The notes beneath the pieces were generated by a model that saw only the letters and a list, made by a program, of their open reading frames with translations, had not been told where the DNA came from and made no database searches. Source: Pyropia yezoensis (lineage: Eukaryota > Rhodophyta > Bangiophyceae > Bangiales > Bangiaceae). From it: a DNA stretch of 64,000 nucleotides. The first letter of the stretch is position 1, and each line of letters starts with the position of its first letter. The stretch is from positions 26,698,894-26,762,893 of the forward strand of contig CM020618.1 of NCBI GenBank assembly GCA_009829735.1. Reading direction: 5' to 3'. Shown here in pieces: positions 52,401 through 62,891 of the stretch. A program made the position numbers and the translations under genes.

Positions 52401-55400
52401 ACCTGCGGCTGCCACTTCGCCCGACGGTCTGAAGGTCTCATCAGTTCCCAAGCCCTCTGCATCAGGGCCAACGTCACCGATCGCGTCGCAGGCTACCGTC
52501 TCAGCGGCGCCGGCAACGGCGTCGGCAGCTGCGCCGTCTACTACGCCGACAGTTGCCACATCGGTCACTCCTTCGACGACGCCATCTACGGCACCCCTTC
52601 CTTCTGGCGCTTCAAAGAAGTTCGCCCCGGCCCCTCCGGCAAAGGCGGCGATGAATGATGCGGCGTCTGCTGCTGCTACTTCCCTTCCTGTTAGGCAACC
52701 AACTACTTTCTCCGCTTCGGCATCGTCTGAGGTAGCCGCTGCGGATTCAACTGGACCTATTGGGACTGCCGTCGAAGTGAAGCAATCCTCGGTCGGCGAC
52801 AAGGCGACTGCATCCGGCGCTTCAAGTGGCGATGCAGCAGTTACAACCCCCGTGGCGTTTCCGTCTGCCCAGCCTGGAGCAGCCGCGTCGTTGGCTCCGG
52901 AAGCTCAGGCTGCAGCCCGATCGACACCCACCAGCGTGGCAGCCGCCACGCCTGCTGTGTCAACGCCCGAGGTCACTAAGGCGATTGAACCAGCATCTGA
53001 GCTGGTGCGACCTGCAGTGAATGGGGCTTCTACGCGGACTTCATCGCCCCCGTCGGATGGTCGTATGCCAGCTAAGCCCGTTGGCGGCAAACCAGTTTCT
53101 ACAAGATCTGCTGACGCGAACTCGACTGCTCCTGCGGCCGTAACCACTTCGGTTGCAGCTGCAGGGGCTGTAGCGGCTGCTGCGACTACCGTCGGCGTTG
53201 CTGCCGCAACTGTCGGCGTTGCGGTTGGACCTGCTGCAGCCGCCGTTGCAGCGGCGGGTGCTGTAGCAGCTGGTGTCGCTTCGGTTGTCAAGTCCGTCCC
53301 AGTATCCGGTGATGCGGCGACGGCTGCGCCCAGCGGTTCTGTTGACGCTTCGGCGCCACTAGGCAGCCCAGCAATCGATTCGGGCGCTCCTGGAAGTGCG
53401 AACACCGCTTCCAACACAGCAACTGCCCCCCAAGATGCTCAGCCGGTTGTGCCACCGCCGCTAGTGCCGAGTACCCTGCCCAAGATAACGCACGCGCCTG
53501 GAGACCGCCGAGTCTTCCCCGCGGAGTGGCTGTTTGACATTGGCCGCTTCTGTATGTCCATGGACGTCCTGCCCAAGTCTGTACTGGGTTCGGACGTGAA
53601 CAAGCACACCAGCAGTGGTGGTGGCGGAGGCGGTGACCGTGGTGGCGGGCGTGGTGGAGGTGGCGGTCGTGGTGGGCGTGGCGAGCGTGGCGGAGGGGAC
53701 CGCGGCGGGGATCGCGGCGGGGACCGCGGCGGGGACCGTGGTGGCGGTCACGGTGACCGCGGTCATGAGCGTGGTGGTCCTCCACAACTTCATGACCCAC
53801 GGGGGTCTCAGCGGTCGCCAGCTGCGAATGGGGGCGCCAATGGCCCGTCATCCGGGCCTATTCGTTCTGTTGCGCCGGGTTTGCTTGGTGGTCCTCCCCG
53901 CGGCGGAGCTCCCTCCGGTCCTCCCGAGCCGGACTTCAATGCTGCACGGGGCACCATGAAGGTGCTCGCGGGTGGTCAACCAGCTGGCGGGGGCCCTGAT
54001 TTGGGCATGTCGCGGACGCCTCGCGGCGGTCCGGGGACGCCCATGAACCGCGGCGGCGGCTACGGCAGCGCCCGCGGTGGCTATGGCGAAATGTCAGATC
54101 CACGCGGCAGCCGGGTGCAGGCGGACATTATTGCTCCGCAGCCGGAGCTGCAGCGGAGTGAGAATGCGTGGCAGCGGCGCCGCGAGGACGACGGCGAAGT
54201 GGAGGCTAAGATCAAGGTGGTCCGGTCTTTGTTGAACAAGCTGACGCTGGAGAAGTTTGACAAGATCTACGGTCAGATCAAGGAGGTGGAGATTACTTCT
54301 CTCGAGGTGCTCTACGGGTTGGTGGCGGAGGTCTTCCAGAAGTCGCTGTCGGAGGCCAACTTTGCGCCCATGTACGCGGACCTTTGTGCACGTCTGAGCA
54401 GGGACACGCTTAATTTCAGCCCGGAGATGCTGGAGACCCCTGAGGAGGAGAAGAAGGCTCTCTCCTTCCGTCGTCGGCTGCTTAAGAATTGCCAGATGGA
54501 ATTCGAGCGGTTTGCCAACGAGGAGACGATCATGAGCGACCTTAAGGCGCTTGAAGACTCGGACACTCTTACTGCCGAAACGCTGATGGTGATTGTGGAG
54601 AAGGCGAGGGAGAAGCAGAGCGCGGCTATGTCCGAGTTCATTGGCAAGCTGGAGGCGATTGCTAAGCAGGACGTCATCTCGCAGAAGGACATTTCCGTCG
54701 TCATTCAGCGTGCCAAACAGCGCATGTTGGGCAACGTCAAGTTCATCGGCGAGCTGTTCAAGCAGAAGCTTATCAATGAGAAGATCATCCACACCGAGTG
54801 CATCCAACGGCTGATGAGAATTTCGTTGGCCAAGAAGGAAGACGATGTGGTGGAGGGACTGGTGCAGCTGATGACGACGACGGGCAAGATGCTGGCGAAG
54901 AACGAGAAGGCGCACTCTCACATGGTTGCGTACTTCAAGGAGTTTTTGATGTTGTCGCGCGACCCGGAAATCCCCACGCGCATCCGATTTCTGCTCAAGG
55001 ACCTGCTGGACCTGCGGGCCGCGAACTGGCAGCAGCGCAGGGAGGAGACCAAGGCCAAGACCATTGCCGAGATTCATGCGGACATTGAGAAGGAGGAGCG
55101 TGCTAAGGAGTCTGCATCGCGTGGCCGTGACTCGCGCGGCTTTGGTGGCCGTGACCGGCGGGACAGGGACCACGGGCGTGGGGGCCCGCCCCCCAACTTG
55201 CGAGGGCTGAACATGCATACTCCTATCTCTGCTCGGGGTCCAGGCGGCGGCAATACCTTTGGCGGCGGCAGCGGGGACCGCAGGGACGGTGGCGGCGCGG
55301 GCGGCGGAAGCGCGGTGCGCCCTGGGGGTGGTCTTCGCCCGAGGCCCCTAGGGGGAGCTGTTGCTGGTTCGGGTGATGTGCGGATGTCATCCCGGTCGTC

Positions 55401-57090
55401 GGTCCCGCCGGCCAACTCCTTTTCCATTCTCACCGAGCCGTCACCTTCTGGTCGCGGGGAGACGAGGCATTCGTCGGCGGACAGGAGCGACCTCTCCGGG
55501 TCTGCCCGCGGTGGTGGCCGGCTTTCCAGCGGTAGTGGCGCCGCGTCGTCGACTGCCTCGGCCAAGGGTGCAGACTCGGTAGTGTCGGACGGCTCGATGA
55601 GTGGGCCGAGCGTCGAGCGCAAAGTCAAGGCCATCCTGGGCGAATTTGCCTCGACCTCAGATATGAAGGAGGCCACCGAGTGCGTGTCGGAGGAGGTTCC
55701 GGAGGCCAGTCGGCCGGCTTTCGTCGCGGCGGTGATGCGACACGTGCTGGAGCTACGCCCTGACCAGCGGCTTGCCCCGCTCGGCCTGCTTGAATACTTT
55801 GCACGGGCTGGCGTCGTGTCATCCGCCGCGTACATTACCGGCTTCACCGACATCCTGAGTGAGCTGCTCGACCTGGGTATTGACGACCCGCAGGCTAACG
55901 TGTACGTTGGCAAGTTTGTAGGGCGCCTGGCCGCGGCTGGTGCCTTTGAACCGCGGCCTGCAGGTGACGGCGGCCCCGGCCCGTCCCACGGGTCTACGGC
56001 GTCTGCCGACAAGGATGCGCAGTCCAAGGTGCGTGGTCTCAGCTTTCTTGGCAAGGCCGCGGGCAAGTTGCAAGAGGAAGACCCGCGGGCGACATTGCAG
56101 CTGGTCTGCGCAGTATTTAGTGCCTACAAGCTGGGTCTGTTGTCGCCGCCTGTCGGTCCTTCCAACAGTGCCTCTGCCGCGCCCGCTGTCACATCCGAGG
56201 CTGACGCGGACGCGCAGTCGCGGGCGGTGTACCAGGCGTTGGGTTTGGACGTGAGTTCGTTGGCCAAGGCCATTGGTGACCGCGGCGAAATGGCTCTCCA
56301 GTCCGCGGTGGACACTCTGCGTGTGTACTTTTTGGTACCGCTCCGTGCGGTGGAAAAGGAGCTGCCTGGCCGGCTGGCACCCGCCCGGCCGGGTGGGCCG
56401 ACTCCGGTGTCCAAGGACGCTGCCACTTCCATTGCCACTGCCACTGTGGCGTGGTGCAACGCGCGGGTGGACCCTGTGACCCGCAGCACGCCCGCGTTTG
56501 TTCGGCTGTTGGCACGGTCATCGCTGGAGGTGGCCTGTGCTGAGACGTCAGTGGCTGGCGGCAAGGACGCCACCTCCCCGCCACTCACCGCCGAGCTTTT
56601 GCTCACAGAGCGTTTGCTGCTTGAGGCGCTTGTCGCCCCGCTACTGCTGCCGTACACAGCCACCTCGCAACCGCTGCAGGAGGCGGTGCTGCTCGAGGTG
56701 CAGGCCTACTGTTACGCCACTGGCTTCCCACCAGGGATGGTGGGTGGTGCCGGCGGCCCTGGTGGCGCGGGTGCCACCCGTGGGGCGTCGCTGGTCGGCC
56801 GCCTCTTTGACCTCTTGTATGACACGGACGTGGTGTCGGAGGAGGCAGCGGCGGGTTGGAAGGAGCTGATTGTGACGGGCGATGACGAGCGTGGCAAGAC
56901 CGAGGCACTCGTCCAGACGCGCGCCTGGTTTGACTGGCTCGCCGAAGCGGAGGAGGAGGACGATGATGAGGAGGATGGCGGCAGTGGCGTCGGTGGCGGC
57001 GGCAGCGGCGCCGCCGCCGGTCGTGGTGGTGGCAGCTCAGCGTCTGCGTCGGCGCTCCCAGCGCCGGGCGCGGTGGCCAACCGGACATGA
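49427..57090 (+). CDS. Translation initiation factor eIF4G (two exons)
   Basis: Exon 1 is 49427-50146 (240 codons) and exon 2 is 50404-57090, giving 2468 residues. eIF4G is the cytosolic scaffold that joins eIF4E, eIF4A and eIF3 on mRNA. N-terminal: Gly/Pro-rich, a Gln tract coded by CAG repeats, then VKRERRALTIVDP, like the basic I-R-D-P segment of other eIF4Gs. A roughly 900-residue Ala/Ser/Thr/Lys-Pro low-complexity region follows. Near residue 1275 RRVFPAEWLFDIGRF matches the eIF4E-binding YxxxxL-hydrophobic motif with Phe for Tyr. An RGG box (about 1310-1365) precedes MIF4G (about 1505-1760, VRSLLNKLTLEKFDKI, CARLSRDTLNF). MA3 is at about 1975-2095 (VERKVKAILGEF, YFARAGVVS). W2 is at about 2300-2420 (LFDLLYDTDVVSEEAAAGW, WLAEAEEEDDDEE). 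Plant eIF4G usually lacks W2 and fungal eIF4G has only MIF4G. Confidence 0.93.
49870..49990 (+). repeat. CAG/GCA trinucleotide tract (poly-Gln/Ala) in eIF4G exon 1
   Basis: Interrupted CAG and GCG/GCA runs coding for alternating Gln and Ala blocks. Confidence 0.85.
50147..50403 (+). other. Intron of the eIF4G gene (257 bp)
   Basis: Donor AAT|GTAAGC and acceptor GCGTAG|ATG. Phase 0, and joining keeps one frame through a region of constant Gln/Pro/Met-rich character. The intron is richer in T than the exons. The first codon of exon 2 happens to be ATG, so exon 2 alone could be mistaken for the full gene. Confidence 0.85.
53612..53780 (+). repeat. RGG/DRGG repeat in eIF4G
   Basis: Repeats of GGGGACCGCGGC type coding for DRGG units between the eIF4E site and MIF4G. 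RGG boxes bind RNA and are commonly methylated at Arg. Confidence 0.85.
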
Positions 57091-57578
57091 TGTTGCGTGC
57101 GTGTTTGTATTTTTGCTTCGCGTTCCCCCGTTGCGGGTTTAGGGTTTGTGCCCAGTGGTGTCCCTTTCATTTCCCTGTCACCGTTTCCGTCAGTGTTTCT
57201 TTTTTTGTTCATGCTCTGCGCCACCCACCGGTGTCTCTTGTGTCGGTGGCCGACGGCGCCGCGGGGGCGGCAGCATTCGCCTTGACAGCGGCGGCAGCGG
57301 CGCGCCGCCGACCAGCAGCTGCCGTTCCCTGCTCGCCGCCTCGACTGCGCACCGACGCACCCGACGCACTCCAAGCCCACCAAAGGCCAGCGCGGTTGCC
57401 GCGGCACGACCGCCGGCCCCCGCGCCCGCGCGGCCACCAGCTCTCCCGCCCCTCTCCTCCGCACCACTCCCCCCCCACCCTCCACCCCCCCCACGCAGCT
57501 ATGGTACACGGCCCCGACGGGCACAGCCGCCCCCGCCCCCTTGCGCCCCACGCACCGCCACACGGCGCGAGGGGCCAG

Positions 57579-58343
57579 TCACCCCCGACCTCCCCCCCCC
57601 CCCCCCTCCTGGGGGGGTGGGCCGACGCCTCCACCGCCCCCTCCTCCCCCCCCTCCAACGGGCGCCAGTGCCCCCCCGTCGCCCTCGTACGTGATCGATT
57701 CGACCATCCATGACCGCGCCATGCCGAGTGTCTGCCGCCGGAGGGTAAAGACAAAGACCGACGACGACGCGGGCGCCGCCGCCGCGGGCAGGCCGCCGTC
57801 GCCGCTGCCACCGCTGCTGCTGCTGCTGCTTTCGCTGCTGTTGGCGCTGCCGCTGCCGCTGCCGCTGCTGCTGCTGATGCTGTTGCTGCTGCTGCTGCTG
57901 CCGCCGCCGTTGCTGCTGCCGCTGTTGCTGCCGCTGCTGCTGCCACTGCTACTGCCGCTGCTGCTGCCACTACCGCTACTGCCGACGGAAGAGAGGCGCG
58001 GGGGCAGCCCCCCCCGGCGCACCCACACACGGCACGCGTACGCGTCTGCCTCAAGCCGCAGCGCCGACAGCACCGCCACCGCCGACGCGTCGACGAGCGC
58101 CGCGTAGGGCGCCGTGATCATGACCCGTCGGAAGCGCTCAAACTGCCCCAGGTCCATCTTGCGGCCGGGCCCAAAAAAGGGTGCCGCCCCCGCCCACACG
58201 TCAATGGCGGCGGCCATGTAGAGGGCCTCGATGCCCTCGTCCCGGCCCGCGTCACGGTTGCCGCGGAGCGCGTCGAGCAGGGCGTCCACCATGTGCTGCG
58301 GCTGCAGTTGTGCGTACAGGGCAACGCGCTCCCGCCACTTCAT
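57579..58343 (-). CDS. DUF4864/NTF2-like domain protein
   Basis: 254 residues from ATG 58343. The fold region starts at once: MKWRERVALYAQLQPQHMVDALLDALRGNRDAGRDEGIEALYMAA, then FGPGRKMDLGQFERFRRVM and Y-A-A-L. After a long inserted Ser/Gly tract it resumes with SSVFVFTLRRQTLGMARSWMVESI. The pattern (QL.AL..N...DEGI, F..M, Y..L, F.L.RQ..G...WM..S) is like plant and algal proteins of the DUF4864/NTF2-like group, many plastid-targeted; function unknown. The Ser tract (minus of 57795-57985) is coded by CTG-type trinucleotide repeats and sits in a loop between strands. The tail is poly-Gly. An upstream frame may supply an N-terminal extension (next entry). My family assignment is from memory of the motif and moderate. 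Confidence 0.55.
   Translation of the reverse strand: MKWRERVALYAQLQPQHMVDALLDALRGNRDAGRDEGIEALYMAAAIDVWAGAAPFFGPGRKMDLGQFERFRRVMITAPYAALVDASAVAVLSALRLEADAYACRVWVRRGGLPPRLSSVGSSGSGSSSGSSSGSSSGSNSGSSNGGGSSSSSNSISSSSGSGSGSANSSESSSSSSGGSGDGGLPAAAAPASSSVFVFTLRRQTLGMARSWMVESITYEGDGGALAPVGGGGGGGGGGVGPPPQEGGGGGGRG
57803..57985. repeat. CTG/CCG trinucleotide repeat
   Basis: GCTGCTGCTGCTG-type repeat with interruptions, coding for a Ser/Gly tract on the minus strand. Confidence 0.85.
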
Positions 58344-59065
58344 GCGCGGGCCGTCGGGGGGCGGGGGGGGGGGGGGGGTAAACTCAGACGCCCGCGCCGC
58401 GGCGCTGCTGCGGGGAGTGGCGCCGCCGCCCCCTCCGCCGTTGCCGCCGCCGACCCCACTGCTGCTGCTGCCGCCGCCCCGGCCACCGCCGCTGCCGCCG
58501 CCGTCACTGCCGCTTCCTCTGCCGCGCACGCCGCCACTCCCCCCGCCACCGCCGCTGCCGCCGCTGCCCCCGCCGCTTCCGCCGCTTCCGCCGCCGATAT
58601 CACCACCGCCAGCACCACCCGGTGGCCCGCCACGGGCACCCCCCCCCCCCCACCTGGGGCGTCTCCCCCAGCGCCGTGCTCGCCCGTCCCCCCCAGCGCA
58701 CGCGCCACCGCCAGTGTGGCACAGCACCCCTCCCCCCCACCGCCGCTACCGCGACCACCATCACCACCCGCTGCCTCCACCGCCGCCGCCACCGCAGCAG
58801 AAGATTCGGCCACAGACGCTGCCACAGACGCTGCCGCAAACGCTGCCGCAGACGCTGTTGCGGGTGCCCTCCCCCCCCCTCGCCGCCGACGAGGCCGCCG
58901 GCCCGCGGGGGGGCGGCGGGTGGGGTCGCCCGCCGCCCACGGTGGGGGGGAAGGCGCGACGGCGGTCGCCGGGGGAAGAACGTAGGCCAGTACCACCGCC
59001 GCCGCCGGGGGTTTGGGGGGGCGCGGACGCCGTGCCCGAGGCCAGTCGGCCAGGGGGGTAGTCAT
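58344..59065 (-). other. Possible N-terminal extension of the DUF4864-like gene
   Basis: Minus frame from ATG 59065 begins MTTPLADWPRARRPRPPKPP followed by a hydrophobic stretch (AAAVVLAYVLPP), like a targeting peptide. It runs Ala/Gly-rich down to a TGA at 58340-58342 that overlaps the ATG of the domain frame. A run of 16 G on the plus strand (58363-58378) lies just before. A one-base difference in that run would decide whether the two frames join. Confidence 0.4.
58363..58378. repeat. G16 homopolymer
   Basis: Sixteen consecutive G bases at the junction of two minus-strand frames of the DUF4864-like gene. Confidence 0.85.
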
Positions 59066-60229
59066 GGCAGAAAAAAGGCAAGAAGAAAAAAGACGTGATG
59101 GAGGTCCGGAGGAGTGGGCAGTTGGACTCGTGCCACGCCTGGGCGCCAAGGAAGAGAGCAAGTGCTGGCACCGCGGGGCGGGAAGAGGGAGAGGGTCAAG
59201 AGGGCCGCCACAGGTGGTGGTGCCGTGGGTGGGGGGAGGCGTTAGTGGCCCGGCCAAGGGGGGAAGGCCAGCGCTCACCCCCCCCGGGGGGGGTGAGGGC
59301 CCCCTTGCAGACTGGAAGCAGCGCTCCCGACACAGTGCGGGAGGGTGGCGGCCGCTCATTGGTCGGCTGCACGCCCAGACGCGGCTGCCGCTGGTTGGTG
59401 GTCCACCAACCCTAAGGGAATTTCTGTGTACTTTTTGGCGATTTAGTTCTTTGCGGTCTAGTTGCGCAGGCCGTGGGTGACCGGCCACACGTGGCGGGAG
59501 TGCGCCCGTGTGGCCGTCCTCAACAAGCGCGGCGAGGTTAGCCCGCCGCGGGGGTCTCTCCCCAGAGGCGCCGCCAAGGAATGGTGGTCGACGGTCGTTG
59601 TGTTCGTCGACGCAGGTGATGCAGTGTCGCCGCGGGCCGGTCTTTCACCACCCCACAAGCACAATCAAACAAGACGCCAAGAAAGCACTCCAAACAAGAA
59701 AACGAGCCACAAGGGCCCGTGGGCCACGGTCCTACATTCACAAGCAATCAGCGCGCGAGCACGGCATGGCCCTCTCAAGCACAACCTACGGGATACATGA
59801 CCATGGTCCACAGCGCACGATCCCCACGTCTCTAAATGAGGGAGTCGTCCACTTGATCCACGGGGACGCCTTGAAGCTGATGGCGGCCGTTCCACTCTTC
59901 CCCGATCCGTCCGGATCATGTCCGTGCGCGGCGTCTCTGTCCATTGCGGGGGTTCCCACGTGCAAACCCTGGCAACGGACACACGCCACACACGGACACG
60001 TTCAGAACGGCTCGAGGGAGGACACGGCCGCCATGCGTCTTCAAGGCGTCGGCCACGGATCGATACGACGGCGTCCGCCTGACCGTCGCGTCGGGGTGAG
60101 GCGCAACGGCCGTCAGGGCGTGTCGTGCTTGACCACTGCCCCATGGGATGCATCCGGCCACGCCGCCAAGCCGCCCCAAGATGGATCGACGGACGCTGAC
60201 CGCTGCCCCCCACCCCCGCGCCACCCAAC
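59066..60229. other. Intergenic, no gene recognised
   Basis: Several moderately long frames on both strands without domains. The long plus frame beginning at 59508 continues antisense through the next gene and is not believed. Confidence 0.5.
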
Positions 60230-60718
60230 TCACGCATCCGCGTTGAGGTGGGTGCTCACGAAGTCGTTCAGGCGGTCCTCCATGGCGGCCACCGCGGCCG
60301 GCAGGTTGGGCGGCCAGCACGGGCCCCACTCGCTCACGACGTCCGCACCCCTGCAGCGGTGGGGGACGTCGCCGAGGCCCAAAAAGGGCGGACCGCCGGC
60401 GGGCGCAAGGTCGAGTGCCACAGCCAGGAAGTTGATGGTCTGCCGCACGTCTGCCTTCAAAGCCCGTGCAAAGTGTCGAATAGCCCGGCCAATCGCGACC
60501 GCGTCGCGGTGGTGCACATCGGCCGCCACCGCGGCAGCCTTCTCCCCCTCCTCAAACGGGGCCACCAAACACCGCACCCGCCCGTCGGGGGCACTGACCA
60601 GCACCAGCAGCAGGGTGGCCCAGACAGACGGGGCACACGCGTTCACGAAGCGGGCCACCTCGACATTGGCCACGTGCGGCATGGCGGCGGCAAAGTCGGC
60701 CGCGGCAGCCGCAGGCAT
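60230..60718 (-). CDS. Hypothetical protein, paralogue 1 of a tandem pair
   Basis: 162 residues from ATG 60718. It begins with an Ala-rich start (MPAAAAADFAAAMPHVANVE), then VARFVNACAPSVWATLLLVLVSAPDGRVRCLVAPFEEGEKAAA, RAIRHFARALKADVRQTINFLAVAL, and EWGPCWPPNLPAAVAAMEDR. It could be a small alpha/beta protein with one hydrophobic strand (WATLLLVLVSA). No family recognised. The reading frame extends upstream without an ATG. Conservation at protein level with the copy at 62892-63425 supports that it is a real gene. Confidence 0.6.
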   Translation of the reverse strand: MPAAAAADFAAAMPHVANVEVARFVNACAPSVWATLLLVLVSAPDGRVRCLVAPFEEGEKAAAVAADVHHRDAVAIGRAIRHFARALKADVRQTINFLAVALDLAPAGGPPFLGLGDVPHRCRGADVVSEWGPCWPPNLPAAVAAMEDRLNDFVSTHLNADA

Positions 60719-60980
60719 CGCCACAAACGCAACGTCCAGTGCGCTGCGGCCGTGCGCGGTGGTGACGCAAAGAAGAGACGTGGGAGACCCCGGGGGGTGT
60801 GGACGGGTGGTGAGGGGGGGAGCAGGGGAGGGGAGCCTGGCAGACCGGTGGCAGTGCCCGGCGCGCCGCCGACAACTGAGAAGAGCTCCAGCCGTGTGGT
60901 GTGCGTGGGTGCGCGCGACCCCGGGGCTTCGGCCAGGCCGCGGGCCGTCCTTAAATGGGGAGCGTTTGGCACCCCCCCGT

Positions 60981-60994
60981 CCCCCCCCCCCCCC
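60981..60994. repeat. C14 homopolymer
   Basis: Fourteen C bases within a C-rich stretch upstream of paralogue 1. Confidence 0.8.
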
Positions 60995-62414
60995 TTCATG
61001 CCCCGCTGATGGTCGGCCTGCCCCATCCCCCCGTTCCGCCTCGACCAATCCCACACGCTGCCCGCCCCCCCCGACACGCCTGCCTTGCCGGGGCGTGCCG
61101 CCCTTCCCCTCCCCCTTCCTCTCTCTTCCCCAAGAGCACGCAGGCAATCGCGTCTTCTTGTGCGCGCACGCCCAAACGGGGCAGTCACGGCGGGGGGCTT
61201 GCCCTGCGGCGCCCGCTCCAGGCGGGGCGATGGCACGGGAAACCCCCTTCCCAATGTCGCACGACCCCCTCTGCGGCTGCACTCGCCGCCGTCCGCGTCG
61301 CACCGCTGCGGGGTGTCAAACGTTTCCCGTCGGGAGGGCGGTCGCCCTGTGGCCAGCGGTCGCTCGTCAAGGTGGCGCTCCCGTGCTTCCCCCCAAAAAT
61401 CGTCAAGCGTCGTGGCCGCTCGCCCCTCTGGCCCAGACTGAGACTATTCTTTATTGTCCCCGCCCGTTGCCTGGGGAGGGGGGGCGTGCGCCCGATGGTC
61501 AGCTGGGGTGAGGGTGGACGGGCGGCGGCCTGTTTCCTCTGCCGCCCTTGCGCCGGTAGTAGATGTTCCCAACGTAGATATCATCGCAGCGTCAGTGCTC
61601 CGCGGGCGCCGAGTGCCGAGACTGCCGCTGGCCCTAAATTTTGGGTTCCTCTTATAGTAGCTACTCGCTCGTTCTTTTGTTCTCATTTTTCTCTTGTTGG
61701 CCAGATGTGCCGCAGACCCCGCCCCCGCGACTGCCGCCGCCGCTCACGTCGGCCGCTCCACTGCGGGTCCGTTCCCCCCCTCTGACCAAGCACTCCACCG
61801 CCTCGTCCCCTTTCCCCCCCGCCCTCATCGCAGGTGCCCATCACAGTGCCCTTTCCCACTACATATACGCGTACGGCGTACAACCAATCCCACCGGCTAA
61901 GTGCTGTTTTGGATACTGCAACTGCCTGCCTTTATGACCGTCGAGACGGGTGGTCACGAGCGACCGCTCGTTCTCCGACCTCCCCCCCCCCCACGCCAAA
62001 GCGACAGGAAATGCAACAAGTGCCGGTGTGCCGCGGGGCGCGCGCTGCCGTCGCCGGCGAACGGCCCCACGCCACCTCGCAAACACAGCGTAACAAGGCG
62101 CCAAACCGGCGCCACCCTCACAAAGAAAAAACCGCGGCCCCAACACGCCCGCGGCGCCGCTCCTCCCATCAACACAACCAAAGTACGCGCCGCCAGCGCG
62201 GCGCGGCATCCACAAACGGGGTGCGCCACACGATGCCCGTGGCGCCGTCCCACTCCCCCGGGGGCGACCACGTCGCCACGACTGACCGGCCGACGCCCGC
62301 CCCCACCAGCCCTCACTCCCCGCCCCCACCACCCCCCATTCGGATGTGGAAGCCCCCCACCCGGTCAGCGGGGTCCTCCAGCGCCGGTGTACACCCCAGA
62401 AACACCCCGACGGC
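60995..62414. other. Spacer between the tandem paralogues, left part
   Basis: Upstream region of paralogue 1 followed by sequence with a less GC-rich patch (61560-61930). Frames are low complexity; no gene is supported. Confidence 0.45.
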
Positions 62415-62755
62415 CGCGAGTACCACCCCCCGGCGGGCTTGGCAGCCGAAACTGTCGGAGCGGTCCCCCGGGACGCCTTCCAAGCTCTTGGTGCCCTTTT
62501 TGTCGTTCCCCGGGCTGTCCCGATTGTACTCGTGTGAAGCCAACGTCTGTGCCCGTTGGGGAAGCCCCCACGTGGGAGAGCCCACGTGAGCTCCCACGTG
62601 GGGGCTTCCCCAACTGGAACAGACGTTGGCTTCACACGAGTACAATCGGGACAGCCTGGGGAACGACGAAAAGGGCGCCAAGAGCTTGGAAGGCCTCACG
62701 GAAGACCACCCGGACAGCTCGGTCCGCCAGTCCCACCGGCGGGTAGCACCCCGAC
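62415..62755. repeat. Large inverted repeat (palindrome) with about 165-bp arms
   Basis: The left arm ends at 62578 and the right arm starts at 62591, separated by 12 bp. The inner 100 bp (62479-62578 against 62591-62690) match nearly perfectly, for example GAAGCCAACGTCTGT against ACAGACGTTGGCTTC. Outward similarity fades by about 62415 and 62755. The centre carries several CACGTG motifs (CCCACGTGGGAG, CCCACGTGAG). It could be a foldback element, an inverted duplication, or a hairpin-RNA locus. Confidence 0.85.
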
Positions 62756-62891
62756 CGCCAGGCTGTCCAGCGTGGTCAGCCGCGCCAAGGCACACAGCCG
62801 CCTACGCCTGCGTCCCGCCCCAAGTCGGCGTGACGGTCGGCGCGGCCAGCTGCTCCACCCCCCCCCCACTTCCGGGCAGCCGTCACCCAAC

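Noticed and set aside
59508..61511. 667-codon plus-strand frame
   Set aside because: It is antisense to paralogue 1, has no recognisable domain, and the duplicated region conserves the minus-strand protein.
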